From Flavobacterium selenitireducens (GTDB lineage: Bacteria > Bacteroidota > Bacteroidia > Flavobacteriales > Flavobacteriaceae): DNA of 64,000 nt. The DNA is taken from positions 124,001 through 188,000 of the forward strand of contig NZ_JAAVIY010000003.1 in assembly GCF_014748335.1 (NCBI RefSeq), read 5' to 3'. How positions within the stretch are numbered: the first letter of the stretch is position 1; the number at the start of each line of letters is the position of its first letter. The position numbers and the translations under genes were made by a program. The notes under the pieces are model-generated. The model was not told where the DNA came from, did not search any database, and saw nothing but the letters and a program-made list of their open reading frames with translations. Shown here piece by piece: positions 8,747 through 16,629 of the stretch.

Positions 8747-9340
8747 ATGAAAAAAGCAATGTTCGTTTTGCTGTTGGTCGCCACGGCCGCAGTTGCCCAA
8801 AAGAAAAAGGTAGAATCCGGAGATTATAAAAATCTTGCGGGCGTAACCGAATTCAACGTGGAATTTGATTACTCCAACATCAAAGTTGCGAAATTTGACA
8901 ACGAGGAGGATTTCCTTGCCGACAAAATGAAAAAACGCGAAGAAAAAGGAAAGGACGAAGATTTCCGCAAGAATTGGTTCGCCGATCGCGAGGCGCGCTA
9001 TGAGCCGAAATTTATCGAATCGTTCAACAAGCGTTTCGATGACGGATCGGTAAAAGCCGACAAAGGACTTACCAGCGCAAAGTACACGATGAAGGTAAAA
9101 ACAGAGTGGATCCAGCCGGGTTACAACGTCGGAGTGAGCCGCCAAAACGCCGAGGTGACTGCCTTGGTCACGTTTTTTGAAACTGCCAACCCGAGCAACG
9201 TCGTACTTACGGTGAGAATAGAGAGATCGCCTGGAGCCGTCGGAATGGGAATGGACTTCAATTCAGGCGGGCGCATAGCTGAATCCTACGCGAAAATGGG
9301 GAAGGAATTGGCGAACGACATCCGAAAGAAAGCAAAGTAA
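8747..9340 (+). CDS. Secreted protein of unknown function, paralogue A
   Basis: A 197-residue exported protein. Residues 1-18 (MKKAMFVLLLVATAAVAQ) form a signal peptide with an AQ cleavage site. The mature part is rich in charged residues and shares a clear pattern with the gene at 11163: GVTEFNVEFDYSNI, a Lys/Glu-rich helical stretch, RYEPKFIESFNKRFD, AKYTMKVKTEWIQPGYNVG, TALVTFFETANPSNVVLTV. The W-x-x-PGY and FET-NPSNV motifs are the most conserved. I do not recognise a named family. It is probably periplasmic. It has its own promoter and terminator, so it is monocistronic. Confidence 0.75.
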   Translation: MKKAMFVLLLVATAAVAQKKKVESGDYKNLAGVTEFNVEFDYSNIKVAKFDNEEDFLADKMKKREEKGKDEDFRKNWFADREARYEPKFIESFNKRFDDGSVKADKGLTSAKYTMKVKTEWIQPGYNVGVSRQNAEVTALVTFFETANPSNVVLTVRIERSPGAVGMGMDFNSGGRIAESYAKMGKELANDIRKKAK

Positions 9341-9358
9341 ATTACGCTCATTTATCGT

Positions 9359-9391
9359 AAAAAAGCCCTTTTCTCAAGATAGGGCTTTTTT
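9359..9391 (+). terminator. Intrinsic terminator after paralogue A
   Basis: AAAAAAGCCCT (9359-9369) pairs with AGGGCTTTTTT (9381-9391) over 11 bases, ending in a T run. Confidence 0.85.
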
Positions 9392-9393
9392 TA

Positions 9394-9423
9394 TTGGTGG
9401 TTTGTGGGAAAATACTAAGTTTG
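9394..9423 (+). promoter_or_regulatory. Promoter TTG-N19-TAAGTTTG
   Basis: TTG (9394-9396), 19 bases, then TAAGTTTG (9416-9423): a full Bacteroidota promoter starting just after the preceding terminator. The ATG at 9442 lies 18 bases downstream, which favours that start over the upstream in-frame TTG. Confidence 0.7.
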
Positions 9424-9441
9424 CCCCAAACCAAAAACAAA

Positions 9442-11118
9442 ATGAAACAAATTTTATTGCTTTGTGCGGTGCTTGCCGCATCGATGGGCAACGCGCAAAA
9501 AAACAAGACGCTCTCAAAGGATTACGAGTACAAGATCAGTGAGCCGTACCGGGTCGTTGACGCAGACGATAAGTACTACATCAGCGAGGAAGGCAAGGCC
9601 ATCGCCGTGAAAATCGACAAACGCGACATTTACATCCAGAAATTCGATACCGACAAGCCTGCCCAGGTAAGCATGAAACTGTATGAGGATGCATTTCCGA
9701 AAAACGCCGTCTATGAGCGCATCGCGTATATCAAGGGCAGAGTGCAGTTGTTTTTCACACAATGGGACGGCGACAACAAAATCGAACAACTTTTTACCCA
9801 GGAAATCGATCTGGACAAAGGCGAATTCGTCGGCGGCAAAAAGTTGATTTTACAGGTTCAAGGCAAAGTTTCCGGGCAAGCGTCGGGGCGTGTGATGGAT
9901 TTCAACCTAACGGACAAATTCCCGATCTACGTTTCGTATGATCACTCGAACTTCCTTGTCAAATTCCGACGCATTCCTGAGAAGAAACGCGATACGAAAA
10001 GCTTTGACAAAATCGGGCTGATCGCGTTCGACGGCGACATGAACAAACTAAGCGAGCGCGAATTGACGATGCCTTATACGGAAAGGCAAATGGACAATCT
10101 CGATTATTACGTGGACGGCATCGGAAATGTGTACATGTTGAACCGCATTTTCCACGACGATACGACAGATGAGAAAAAGAAAAAGGATGATACGACGCCA
10201 AACTATCATCTCGAGCTCTTTACGCTCAAACCTGGCTCCGATAGTTTCCAGGTAACCAAGGTTGACGCGAAAGATGCGTTCATCAACGATCTCGCCTTCT
10301 TCGGCAATGGCAAAGGGGATGTCGTGGTTGCAGGTTTTTACAACAATGGGATGAACAGGACGGGATTCTTTTCCAAGGGATCGCGTGACGGTTACAATTA
10401 CTACAAGAACTGCGACGGTATCATTACATATAAAATGAAGCCGGACGGCACGCTTTACGATATGTTCACGCACGAAATTCCTCTGGAACTGCTCAATCAA
10501 AACGAAAGCAAGAAGACCAAGCGCAAGAACGAGAAGAAAGAAGAAAAGGGCGAAGGAGCAAAGTTCTACGATCTTCATTTGCGCGATCTCGAAGTAAAAC
10601 CCGACGGCAGCATCGTTCTCGCGGCCGAACAATATTTTTCGGTCTTGCACACCACCAGCGGCGGAATGAACGGCGGGATGAACACCTATTACACGTATCA
10701 CTACAACGACATGCTCGTCGCCAAAATTTTGCCTAACGGATCGTTGGGTTGGATGAAGAAAATCCCGAAGCAACAATTTGGGATGCAAGGGCGTGGAAGC
10801 ATGGGCTTCAACTATTTTTCGAACGACAAAGAATGTTTTCTTGTCTTTTTCGACAATCCGGACAATGTCGATATTACGGACGACAAAGTCCCGGCGACCT
10901 ATTCGGATAGAAAAAAGGGATATTTGACGGTCGTTCGCATTTCGGATGCCGACGGAAGTTCCACGCGCGGATCGATCCTCAACGCCAAGGAGGTCGAGGA
11001 TTTCAAATTGCACCAGATTTCGGCTGATCGCATGATGAAGGTCACAGACAATTTGCTGCTGATGGAAGCGTATAAGAAAAATAAAGAAGACGTCTTGATA
11101 AAAATCGTCCTCAAGTAA
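9442..11118 (+). CDS. Large secreted protein of unknown function
   Basis: A 558-residue exported protein from the Met at 9442, with signal peptide MKQILLLCAVLAASMGNAQ. The mature part looks all-beta, with repeated short strands such as VYERIAYIKGRVQLFFTQWD, IGLIAFDGDMNK, GDVVVAGFYNNG and LEVKPDGSIVLAAEQYF, suggesting a beta-propeller. A Lys/Glu-rich linker (KTKRKNEKKEEKGEG, near residues 355-370) interrupts it, and a Gly/Met/Tyr-rich loop (SGGMNGGMNTYYTYHYN) follows. There is no T9SS domain or lipobox, so the periplasm is likely. It sits between two paralogous secreted proteins, each with its own terminator. Confidence 0.75.
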   Translation: MKQILLLCAVLAASMGNAQKNKTLSKDYEYKISEPYRVVDADDKYYISEEGKAIAVKIDKRDIYIQKFDTDKPAQVSMKLYEDAFPKNAVYERIAYIKGRVQLFFTQWDGDNKIEQLFTQEIDLDKGEFVGGKKLILQVQGKVSGQASGRVMDFNLTDKFPIYVSYDHSNFLVKFRRIPEKKRDTKSFDKIGLIAFDGDMNKLSERELTMPYTERQMDNLDYYVDGIGNVYMLNRIFHDDTTDEKKKKDDTTPNYHLELFTLKPGSDSFQVTKVDAKDAFINDLAFFGNGKGDVVVAGFYNNGMNRTGFFSKGSRDGYNYYKNCDGIITYKMKPDGTLYDMFTHEIPLELLNQNESKKTKRKNEKKEEKGEGAKFYDLHLRDLEVKPDGSIVLAAEQYFSVLHTTSGGMNGGMNTYYTYHYNDMLVAKILPNGSLGWMKKIPKQQFGMQGRGSMGFNYFSNDKECFLVFFDNPDNVDITDDKVPATYSDRKKGYLTVVRISDADGSSTRGSILNAKEVEDFKLHQISADRMMKVTDNLLLMEAYKKNKEDVLIKIVLK

Positions 11119-11125
11119 AAATTTG

Positions 11126-11151
11126 AGCCCGGAACTTACCGGGCTTTTTTT
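11126..11151 (+). terminator. Intrinsic terminator
   Basis: AGCCCGG (11126-11132) and CCGGGCT (11139-11145) pair around a 6-base loop and run into seven T. It ends transcription of the 9442-11118 gene. Confidence 0.85.
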
Positions 11152-11158
11152 ATTTTTG
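11151..11158 (+). promoter_or_regulatory. -7 box abutting the next ATG
   Basis: TATTTTTG matches TAnnTTTG but overlaps the T tract of the terminator and ends only 4 bases before the ATG at 11163. If used, it would give a nearly leaderless mRNA. The T-rich setting makes a chance match possible. Confidence 0.4.
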
Positions 11159-11162
11159 GCAG

Positions 11163-11747
11163 ATGAGATACGTTATCATCGCTTTTTTTGTAGTTACATC
11201 GGCGGCGGCGCAACGATTCGAGGTGCTTTCCGGCAAATTGGATGCGCTTCACGGTATTACCGCCTATAATGTGACTTTCGACTATGCCGGGATGCAAATC
11301 CACGGTTTCGAATCTGAAGAAGCTTTCCTCAAGTCCAAACACGACAAGCGAAAGAAAGACATCGAAAGAGCCGACAAATTCGTCGAAGATTGGTATGCGT
11401 TCCGCGAACAAAAATACGAGCCGGCCTTCATCGCGTATTTTAACGGGCGTTTTGACAAGGGCCAGATAACGATGGCGAAAAATGCGTCGGCGAAATACAC
11501 GCTGAGCGTGAAGACGAAGTGGCTTTATCCGGGCTACGGCATTGGAATGGGAGGGGAGGAATCCAAAGTAACGGCCATACTTACGGTCTTTGAGACGCAA
11601 AATCCGTCAAATGTTTTGCTTTCGATCGAATTCGACAAATCCATCGGGTTGACCAACAAGAATTACAATGATTTCGGCGACAGGATTTCGGGTGCGTACG
11701 AAAAACTCGCGAAGAACTTTGCGATGCAGGTCAAGCGCTTCAATTAA
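11163..11747 (+). CDS. Secreted protein of unknown function, paralogue B
   Basis: A 194-residue paralogue of the protein at 8747, with a signal peptide (residues 1-17, ending AAAQ). Shared features in the same order are ITAYNVTFDYAGM, a charged helix, KYEPAFIAYFNGRFD, AKYTLSVKTKWLYPGYGIG, TAILTVFETQNPSNVLLSI, and a C-terminal amphipathic helix ending in basic residues. Function is unknown. The two paralogues flank an unrelated large secreted protein, which suggests duplication followed by insertion or loss. A hairpin follows the stop. Confidence 0.75.
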   Translation: MRYVIIAFFVVTSAAAQRFEVLSGKLDALHGITAYNVTFDYAGMQIHGFESEEAFLKSKHDKRKKDIERADKFVEDWYAFREQKYEPAFIAYFNGRFDKGQITMAKNASAKYTLSVKTKWLYPGYGIGMGGEESKVTAILTVFETQNPSNVLLSIEFDKSIGLTNKNYNDFGDRISGAYEKLAKNFAMQVKRFN

Positions 11748-11751
11748 TTAG

Positions 11752-11779
11752 AAAAGGCATCCTTGTTAGAATGCCTTTT
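11752..11779. terminator. Hairpin between convergent genes
   Basis: AAAAGGCAT (11752-11760) pairs with ATGCCTTTT (11771-11779) over 10 bases, flanked by A and T runs. It can serve both the rightward paralogue B and the leftward flavoenzyme gene. Confidence 0.8.
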
Positions 11780-11788
11780 TGATTAGGA

Positions 11789-13045
11789 TCAGACCTTGCT
11801 CGCGGCCATCTCTTTTTCCTGGTTGATCAGATAGGCCATATTCTTGATGACGTTGTCGTGTTTCTTGACGAACGGATTGGTTTCGTCCCAGACGTATCCC
11901 GCCAAAACCGCACAAATCTTTTGTTTAACATCGAGGTTTTCCGGTTGATGGAAAAATAAAGTTTGGAGATTGCCAGTATACCATTCTTTCACATAAGTCG
12001 TGAATACGCCTATGCCGCGTCTCATATAGCCCGTGAATTCGGTTTCCCAGTCCACTTTTTGGCCACTTTGCCCTTTCAGGTATAGTTTTGCAGCCAAAAT
12101 TCCGGATTCCGTAGCGAAGCAAACGCCAGACGAAAAGACCGGGTCAAGGAATTCCGAACTGTTTCCGGTCAAGGCAAACCCGTCACCGTACATTCTCTTT
12201 ACAGACCGGCTGTAATTTTCGAGTTTCACTGGCTCAAACAAAAATTCGACGCCGCCGAATCGCTTCACGTAAAAATCGGAAAGCTGTATGGCGTTCTTCA
12301 ATGCTTCGCGGTTGTCCTTGCTTTCGGACAACGAGTTTATGAAAGTGGTCGGTCCGACAACGCCCAATGACGTCCTGCCGTTGGAGAACGGGATCACCCA
12401 AAGCCAGACCTCGGTTTCCAGAATGTCAAACGAGATCATCGTGCCTTCCTCGCCTTCTGGCCTGTTAATATCTTCGACGTGGACGAAAATCGACGAATGC
12501 GGATCGAGATGGGACGGTGTGTCAAGGTCGAGCAAACGCGGCAAAACGCGGCCGTAACCGCTTGAGTCGATAATGAATTTCGCGTGGATTTCCTTGAGGT
12601 TGCCGTCTTTGTCCTTGACGACGGTTCGGGAATCGCTTCCGTCAAATTCGACCGAGATCACCTCCGATTCGAATTCAAGGTCGATTCCCTTGGCGATGCA
12701 TTCTTTTGCCATCGTGTTGTCGAAATCGCCGCGCGGCACTTGCCAGGTCCAATCCCAACCTTCGCCATATTTGTCGCTGAAGTCAAAAACGCAGATCTCG
12801 TTGCCGCGGATAAAGCGCGCCCCGAGTTTCTTCTCGAAGCTCATCGCGTCGAGCGATTGGAAAAGACCCGCTTCGTGAAAGTGGTCCATCACGCGCGGAA
12901 TCAGGCTTTCACCGACGACAAGACGCGGAAATTTCTGTTTTTCGACCATTTTTACCTTCACACCATTATTGTGCAGATGGGCAGCCGAAACGCATCCGGA
13001 AGGACCAGCACCAATAACCAACACGTCGACAACTTCTTTTAACAT
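11789..13045 (-). CDS. FAD-dependent halogenase-like oxidoreductase of the pigment locus
   Basis: A 418-residue soluble flavoprotein of the flavin-dependent halogenase/geranylgeranyl-reductase superfamily. The FAD site is VIGAGPSGCVSA (10-21), followed by PRLVVGESLIP (40-50). The halogenase signature WxWxIP is present exactly as WLWVIP (214-219). Lys72/73 in EKKLGARF lie where halogenases have their catalytic Lys. GNSSEFLDPVFSSGV is the usual C-terminal FAD loop. Such genes occur in flexirubin clusters, where chlorinated pigments are known, so ring chlorination of the dialkylresorcinol or aryl end is plausible. Hydroxylation is the alternative. It needs reduced FAD from a reductase not seen here. 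It is divergent from the ammonia-lyase gene and marks the left edge of the locus. Confidence 0.82.
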   Translation of the reverse strand: MLKEVVDVLVIGAGPSGCVSAAHLHNNGVKVKMVEKQKFPRLVVGESLIPRVMDHFHEAGLFQSLDAMSFEKKLGARFIRGNEICVFDFSDKYGEGWDWTWQVPRGDFDNTMAKECIAKGIDLEFESEVISVEFDGSDSRTVVKDKDGNLKEIHAKFIIDSSGYGRVLPRLLDLDTPSHLDPHSSIFVHVEDINRPEGEEGTMISFDILETEVWLWVIPFSNGRTSLGVVGPTTFINSLSESKDNREALKNAIQLSDFYVKRFGGVEFLFEPVKLENYSRSVKRMYGDGFALTGNSSEFLDPVFSSGVCFATESGILAAKLYLKGQSGQKVDWETEFTGYMRRGIGVFTTYVKEWYTGNLQTLFFHQPENLDVKQKICAVLAGYVWDETNPFVKKHDNVIKNMAYLINQEKEMAASKV

Positions 13046-13088
13046 CGGAATTCGTTTTATTACGTCTTAAAAATCTCTTAATTTATAT

Positions 13089-13110
13089 TACATTTGTCGC
13101 CTCAAAAATA
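13089..13110. promoter_or_regulatory. Divergent -7 boxes between halogenase-like and TAL genes
   Basis: Rightward TACATTTG (13089-13096) would serve the ammonia-lyase operon, with a leader of about 75 bases. Leftward TATTTTTG (minus strand, 13110-13103) would serve the flavoenzyme. They point away from each other across 6 bases, so their -33 regions overlap the opposite gene's leader. No clear TTG elements are seen. Confidence 0.45.
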
Positions 13111-13174
13111 AAGACAAAACAAGATAATAAAAAAATAAACGTAAAGTTTATACGCTCTCTAAAATCAAGTGTAA

Positions 13175-14695
13175 ATGAACACGATACATGAATATCTGAG
13201 CCTCGCGGAATTTGAAGCCGTTGTATTCGACAACAACAAAGTAGCCATTAGCGAAGAAGTGCTGCAACGGGTCAACGCGAGTTTTGATTTTTTAAAGGAG
13301 TTTTCTGAAAATAAGGTGATTTACGGCGTAAATACGGGATTCGGGCCAATGGCGCAATACCGCATCGACGACGCAGACCGCATACAGTTGCAATACAACC
13401 TGATCCGAAGCCATTCCTCAGGCACGGGAAAACCGATGAACCCAACGTTCGTCAAGGCGGCGATTCTAGCGCGTTTGAATACGTTGTCGCTTGGGAATTC
13501 GGGTGTTCATCCATCGGTAATCACGTTGATGAAAGAGCTTATCAACCGCGACATCACACCATTGATTTTCGAGCATGGAGGCGTAGGCGCTTCCGGGGAT
13601 TTGGTGCAATTGGCGCACTTGGCTTTGGTCTTGATAGGCGAGGGCGAAGTGTTTTACAAAGGCGAACGAAAACCGACACAGGAAGTGTTCGCGATCGAAA
13701 GCCTGGAACCCATAAAGGTCGAACTTCGCGAAGGCCTTGCTTTGATGAACGGAACCTCGGTCATGACGGGAATCGGAGTCGTCAATGTCTACAATGCCAA
13801 AAAAGTGCTTGATTGGGCTGTGAAACTTTCGTGCGCAATAAATGAGTTGGTACAGGCTTACGACGATCATTTGTCGGCGGAACTCAACAATACCAAACTT
13901 CATGTCGGACAACAGGACATTGCCGCTAAAATGCGCGAGAATCTTTCCGACAGCAAACTTGTCCGCAAACGCGAAGACCATTTGTATTCGGGCGACAACA
14001 CCGAGAAAGTTTTCAAGGAAAAAGTCCAGGAATATTATTCGTTGCGTTGTGTGCCCCAAATTTTGGGTCCGATAAAGGAAACCATCGATTCGGTATCGGC
14101 CATTCTCGAAAAAGAGATCAATTCCGCCAACGACAATCCGATCATAGACGTGGCCAACAGGCATGTCTATCACGGAGGCAATTTCCATGGCGACTATATT
14201 TCGCTCGAAATGGACAAGCTTAAAATCGTTATCACGAAGTTATCGATGTTGGCCGAACGCCAGCTCAACTATTTGATGAACGCCAAAATAAACGAGATTT
14301 TGCCACCGTTCGTGAACATGGGCAAGCTCGGTTTTAATTTCGGCATGCAAGGAACGCAATTTACCGCGGTTTCTACAACAGCTGAAAACCAAACGCTGTC
14401 GAACCCGATGTATGTCCATTCGATCCCGAACAACAACGACAACCAAGATATCGTGAGCATGGGGACCAACGCGGCCTGCATTACGGCGAAAGTCATCGAG
14501 AACGCGTTCGAAGTTTTGGCCATTGAGGCGATTTCCATCGTACAGGCGATCGATATTTTGGAACAGAAAGACAAGATTTCATCGGTTTCCCGCAAAATCT
14601 ACGACGATATCCGAGGCATCGTGCCGGTTTTCAGCGAAGACCAGGCGATGTATCCGTTCGTCCAGAAGGTGAAGGAACATTTGACAAATAATTAG
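13175..14695 (+). CDS. Tyrosine ammonia-lyase (MIO family)
   Basis: Cytoplasmic lyase of 506 residues that removes ammonia from tyrosine to give 4-coumarate, the starter unit of flexirubin polyenes. The self-made MIO cofactor comes from Ala139-Ser140-Gly141 in GGVGASGDLVQL. Catalytic Tyr50 lies in IYGVNTGFG, and NDNPIID, YHGGNFHG and MQGTQFTA are the other active-site loops. The selectivity pair is Ser79-His80 (IRSHSSGTG). From memory the whole sequence closely resembles the characterised Flavobacterium johnsoniae tyrosine ammonia-lyase, which has the same pair, so tyrosine is a better guess than histidine. It opens the first rightward block of the locus. Confidence 0.92.
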   Translation: MNTIHEYLSLAEFEAVVFDNNKVAISEEVLQRVNASFDFLKEFSENKVIYGVNTGFGPMAQYRIDDADRIQLQYNLIRSHSSGTGKPMNPTFVKAAILARLNTLSLGNSGVHPSVITLMKELINRDITPLIFEHGGVGASGDLVQLAHLALVLIGEGEVFYKGERKPTQEVFAIESLEPIKVELREGLALMNGTSVMTGIGVVNVYNAKKVLDWAVKLSCAINELVQAYDDHLSAELNNTKLHVGQQDIAAKMRENLSDSKLVRKREDHLYSGDNTEKVFKEKVQEYYSLRCVPQILGPIKETIDSVSAILEKEINSANDNPIIDVANRHVYHGGNFHGDYISLEMDKLKIVITKLSMLAERQLNYLMNAKINEILPPFVNMGKLGFNFGMQGTQFTAVSTTAENQTLSNPMYVHSIPNNNDNQDIVSMGTNAACITAKVIENAFEVLAIEAISIVQAIDILEQKDKISSVSRKIYDDIRGIVPVFSEDQAMYPFVQKVKEHLTNN

Positions 14696-14726
14696 TATTT
14701 TAGCTAGTATCATCAAATCAAGCAAT

Positions 14727-15860
14727 ATGAAAAAACTGTATTTTTTATTGGTACTGGCGATTAGTATCGCAAACGCACAGGAGTTAGCATTGGTGCGCAA
14801 GGACGGCAAATTCGGATACCTTTCGAAGACCGGAACCATCGCAATCGAGCCTAAATTCAAGAAAGCAAAAAGTTTTTCTGACGGATTGGCTATAGCCGAA
14901 GAAGGCGGAAAGTGGGGCTATCTCGACAAAAAAGGGCAATGGGCCATCAAGCCGATCTACGATGACGCGAACGACTTCAACAGCGGCTATGCGATCGTAA
15001 CGCTCAAGCAAGGCAAGGAAAAGAAAATCACGTACATCAACAAGAAAGGGGAAGAAGTCAAGTCTCCTGACAGCGATAAACTTTTCGACTTCAACGACGG
15101 AATCGCCATGATCAAAAAAGGCGACCGCGTCGGATTCATCAACGCCCAGCTCAAAGTAGTCGTCGAGCCGAAATACCAGATCATCAAAGAATTTCAAGGC
15201 AATTATGCGCGTGTAAAGAACAACGAGCATTGGGGAATCGTAGAAAAGTCAGGTAAGGTGGTCGTAGAAACGTCCTATGACGACATAGGCGATTTCAGCA
15301 AAGGGACGGCTTGGGCCAAAAGAGGTTCGGCTTTAGGACTTGTAACGAACGGAAAATTCACGGCGATCGACGGCGCCCAGAAAATTTGGGACTTTGGAGA
15401 TTCCGACCTCACATATGCCAAGAAAAACGATAAAATAGGTTTTATCGACCGCTCGGGGAAATGGGTGATCGAGCCCAAATTCGACAAAGCAAAAGGGTTC
15501 TCGAAAGGCCTTGCGCCGGTAAACGTCGGCAAACAATGGGGATTCATTGACGCCAAAGGAAAATTCGTCGTCGACGCGAAATACAACGATGCCGATGTTT
15601 TCAGCGCCGACGGACTCGCTCCGGTAAAAGAAAAAGAATGGGGATTCGTCAACACGAGCGGCAAACTTGTGATCCCGACCGAATACGGCATTCCAATCGG
15701 CGGGCTGACGGCACTGATTTCTGCGGCTAAAGGAGAAGAGACGGGATTCGTCAACGGCCTCGTCAAGGTTAAAAAGGACAAAACATGGGGATTCCTCAAG
15801 ACCGACGGATCGGTTTTGGGCAACCAATGGTTCGAAAACGTCGAACATTTCAGCAACTGA
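14727..15860 (+). CDS. Secreted WG-repeat protein
   Basis: A 377-residue exported protein with signal peptide MKKLYFLLVLAISIANAQ. It consists of about ten repeats of 30-40 residues of the WG (KWG) type, for example GKWGYLDKKGQWAIKPIYDD, KIGFIDRSGKWVIEPKFDKA and KQWGFIDAKGKFVVDAKYND. These beta-hairpin repeats are widespread in Bacteroidota and have no known enzymatic activity; a binding or scaffolding role in the periplasm is likely. It lies 31 bp after the ammonia-lyase and 16 bp before fabG, inside a biosynthetic operon where its job is unexplained. Confidence 0.85.
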   Translation: MKKLYFLLVLAISIANAQELALVRKDGKFGYLSKTGTIAIEPKFKKAKSFSDGLAIAEEGGKWGYLDKKGQWAIKPIYDDANDFNSGYAIVTLKQGKEKKITYINKKGEEVKSPDSDKLFDFNDGIAMIKKGDRVGFINAQLKVVVEPKYQIIKEFQGNYARVKNNEHWGIVEKSGKVVVETSYDDIGDFSKGTAWAKRGSALGLVTNGKFTAIDGAQKIWDFGDSDLTYAKKNDKIGFIDRSGKWVIEPKFDKAKGFSKGLAPVNVGKQWGFIDAKGKFVVDAKYNDADVFSADGLAPVKEKEWGFVNTSGKLVIPTEYGIPIGGLTALISAAKGEETGFVNGLVKVKKDKTWGFLKTDGSVLGNQWFENVEHFSN

Positions 15861-15876
15861 CAAAAACAATATAGGA

Positions 15877-16608
15877 ATGAAGTGTGCTTTAGTCACAGGT
15901 GGTTCCCGCGGCATCGGTCGCGCGATTTGTCTCAAACTCGCATCCGAGACCGAATATCACATTTTGATCACGTATCAGTCGAACCAGGCTGCCGCCGACG
16001 AAACGCTTGAAGAAGTGAAGAAACTCGGCCGGACGGCAGAACTCCTCAAATTCGACGTTTCCGACTCGGACGATGCGAAAACGGTGCTCAGCCAATGGCA
16101 GGAAGCCAACCCGGAAGCTACCGTAGAAGTCATCGTGAACAATGCCGGCATCACACGTGACGGTTTGTTTATGTGGATGTCGCATGAAGATTGGAGCAAG
16201 GTCATCAATACAAGTCTCAACGGCTTTTACAACGTCACCAACTTTTTCATCCAAAAGATGTTGCGCAACAAATACGGACGCATCATCAACATGGTGTCGG
16301 TTTCGGGTGTGAAAGGAACGCCGGGACAAACGAATTATTCCGCAGCGAAAGGCGCTTTGGTCGGAGCCACAAAAGCCTTGGCCCAGGAAGTTGCAAAACG
16401 CAATATTACCGTGAACGCGGTTGCGCCAGGTTTTGTTCGTTCGGATATGACCGCCGATCTCGACGAAAAAGAACTTATCAAAATGATTCCGGCCAACCGT
16501 TTTGGGGAAGCTGAAGAAATCGCAGACCTCGTCGGATTCCTCGCTTCCAAAAAAGCAGGCTATATCACGGGAGAAATCATCAACATAAATGGAGGCATCT
16601 ATTCATAA
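15877..16608 (+). CDS. 3-oxoacyl-ACP reductase (FabG-like, SDR)
   Basis: Cytoplasmic NADPH-dependent short-chain reductase, 243 residues. It reduces the 3-keto group after each condensation on the acyl carrier protein. The Rossmann motif is TGGSRGIG (7-14), with NNAG at 88-91 and the catalytic Ser141, Tyr154 and Lys158 (SVSGVKGTPGQTNYSAAKG). The C-terminal IININGGIYS is typical of FabG. Its place between the ammonia-lyase and a ketosynthase says it is the ketoreductase of the aryl-polyene PKS rather than the housekeeping FabG. Confidence 0.92.
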   Translation: MKCALVTGGSRGIGRAICLKLASETEYHILITYQSNQAAADETLEEVKKLGRTAELLKFDVSDSDDAKTVLSQWQEANPEATVEVIVNNAGITRDGLFMWMSHEDWSKVINTSLNGFYNVTNFFIQKMLRNKYGRIINMVSVSGVKGTPGQTNYSAAKGALVGATKALAQEVAKRNITVNAVAPGFVRSDMTADLDEKELIKMIPANRFGEAEEIADLVGFLASKKAGYITGEIININGGIYS

Positions 16609-16629
16609 AATTACACCGAAAGCGCGATA

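Noticed and set aside
13175-14695. Histidine ammonia-lyase of a hut operon
   Set aside because: No hutU, hutI or hutG nearby; the pigment context and resemblance to the F. johnsoniae tyrosine lyase fit better.
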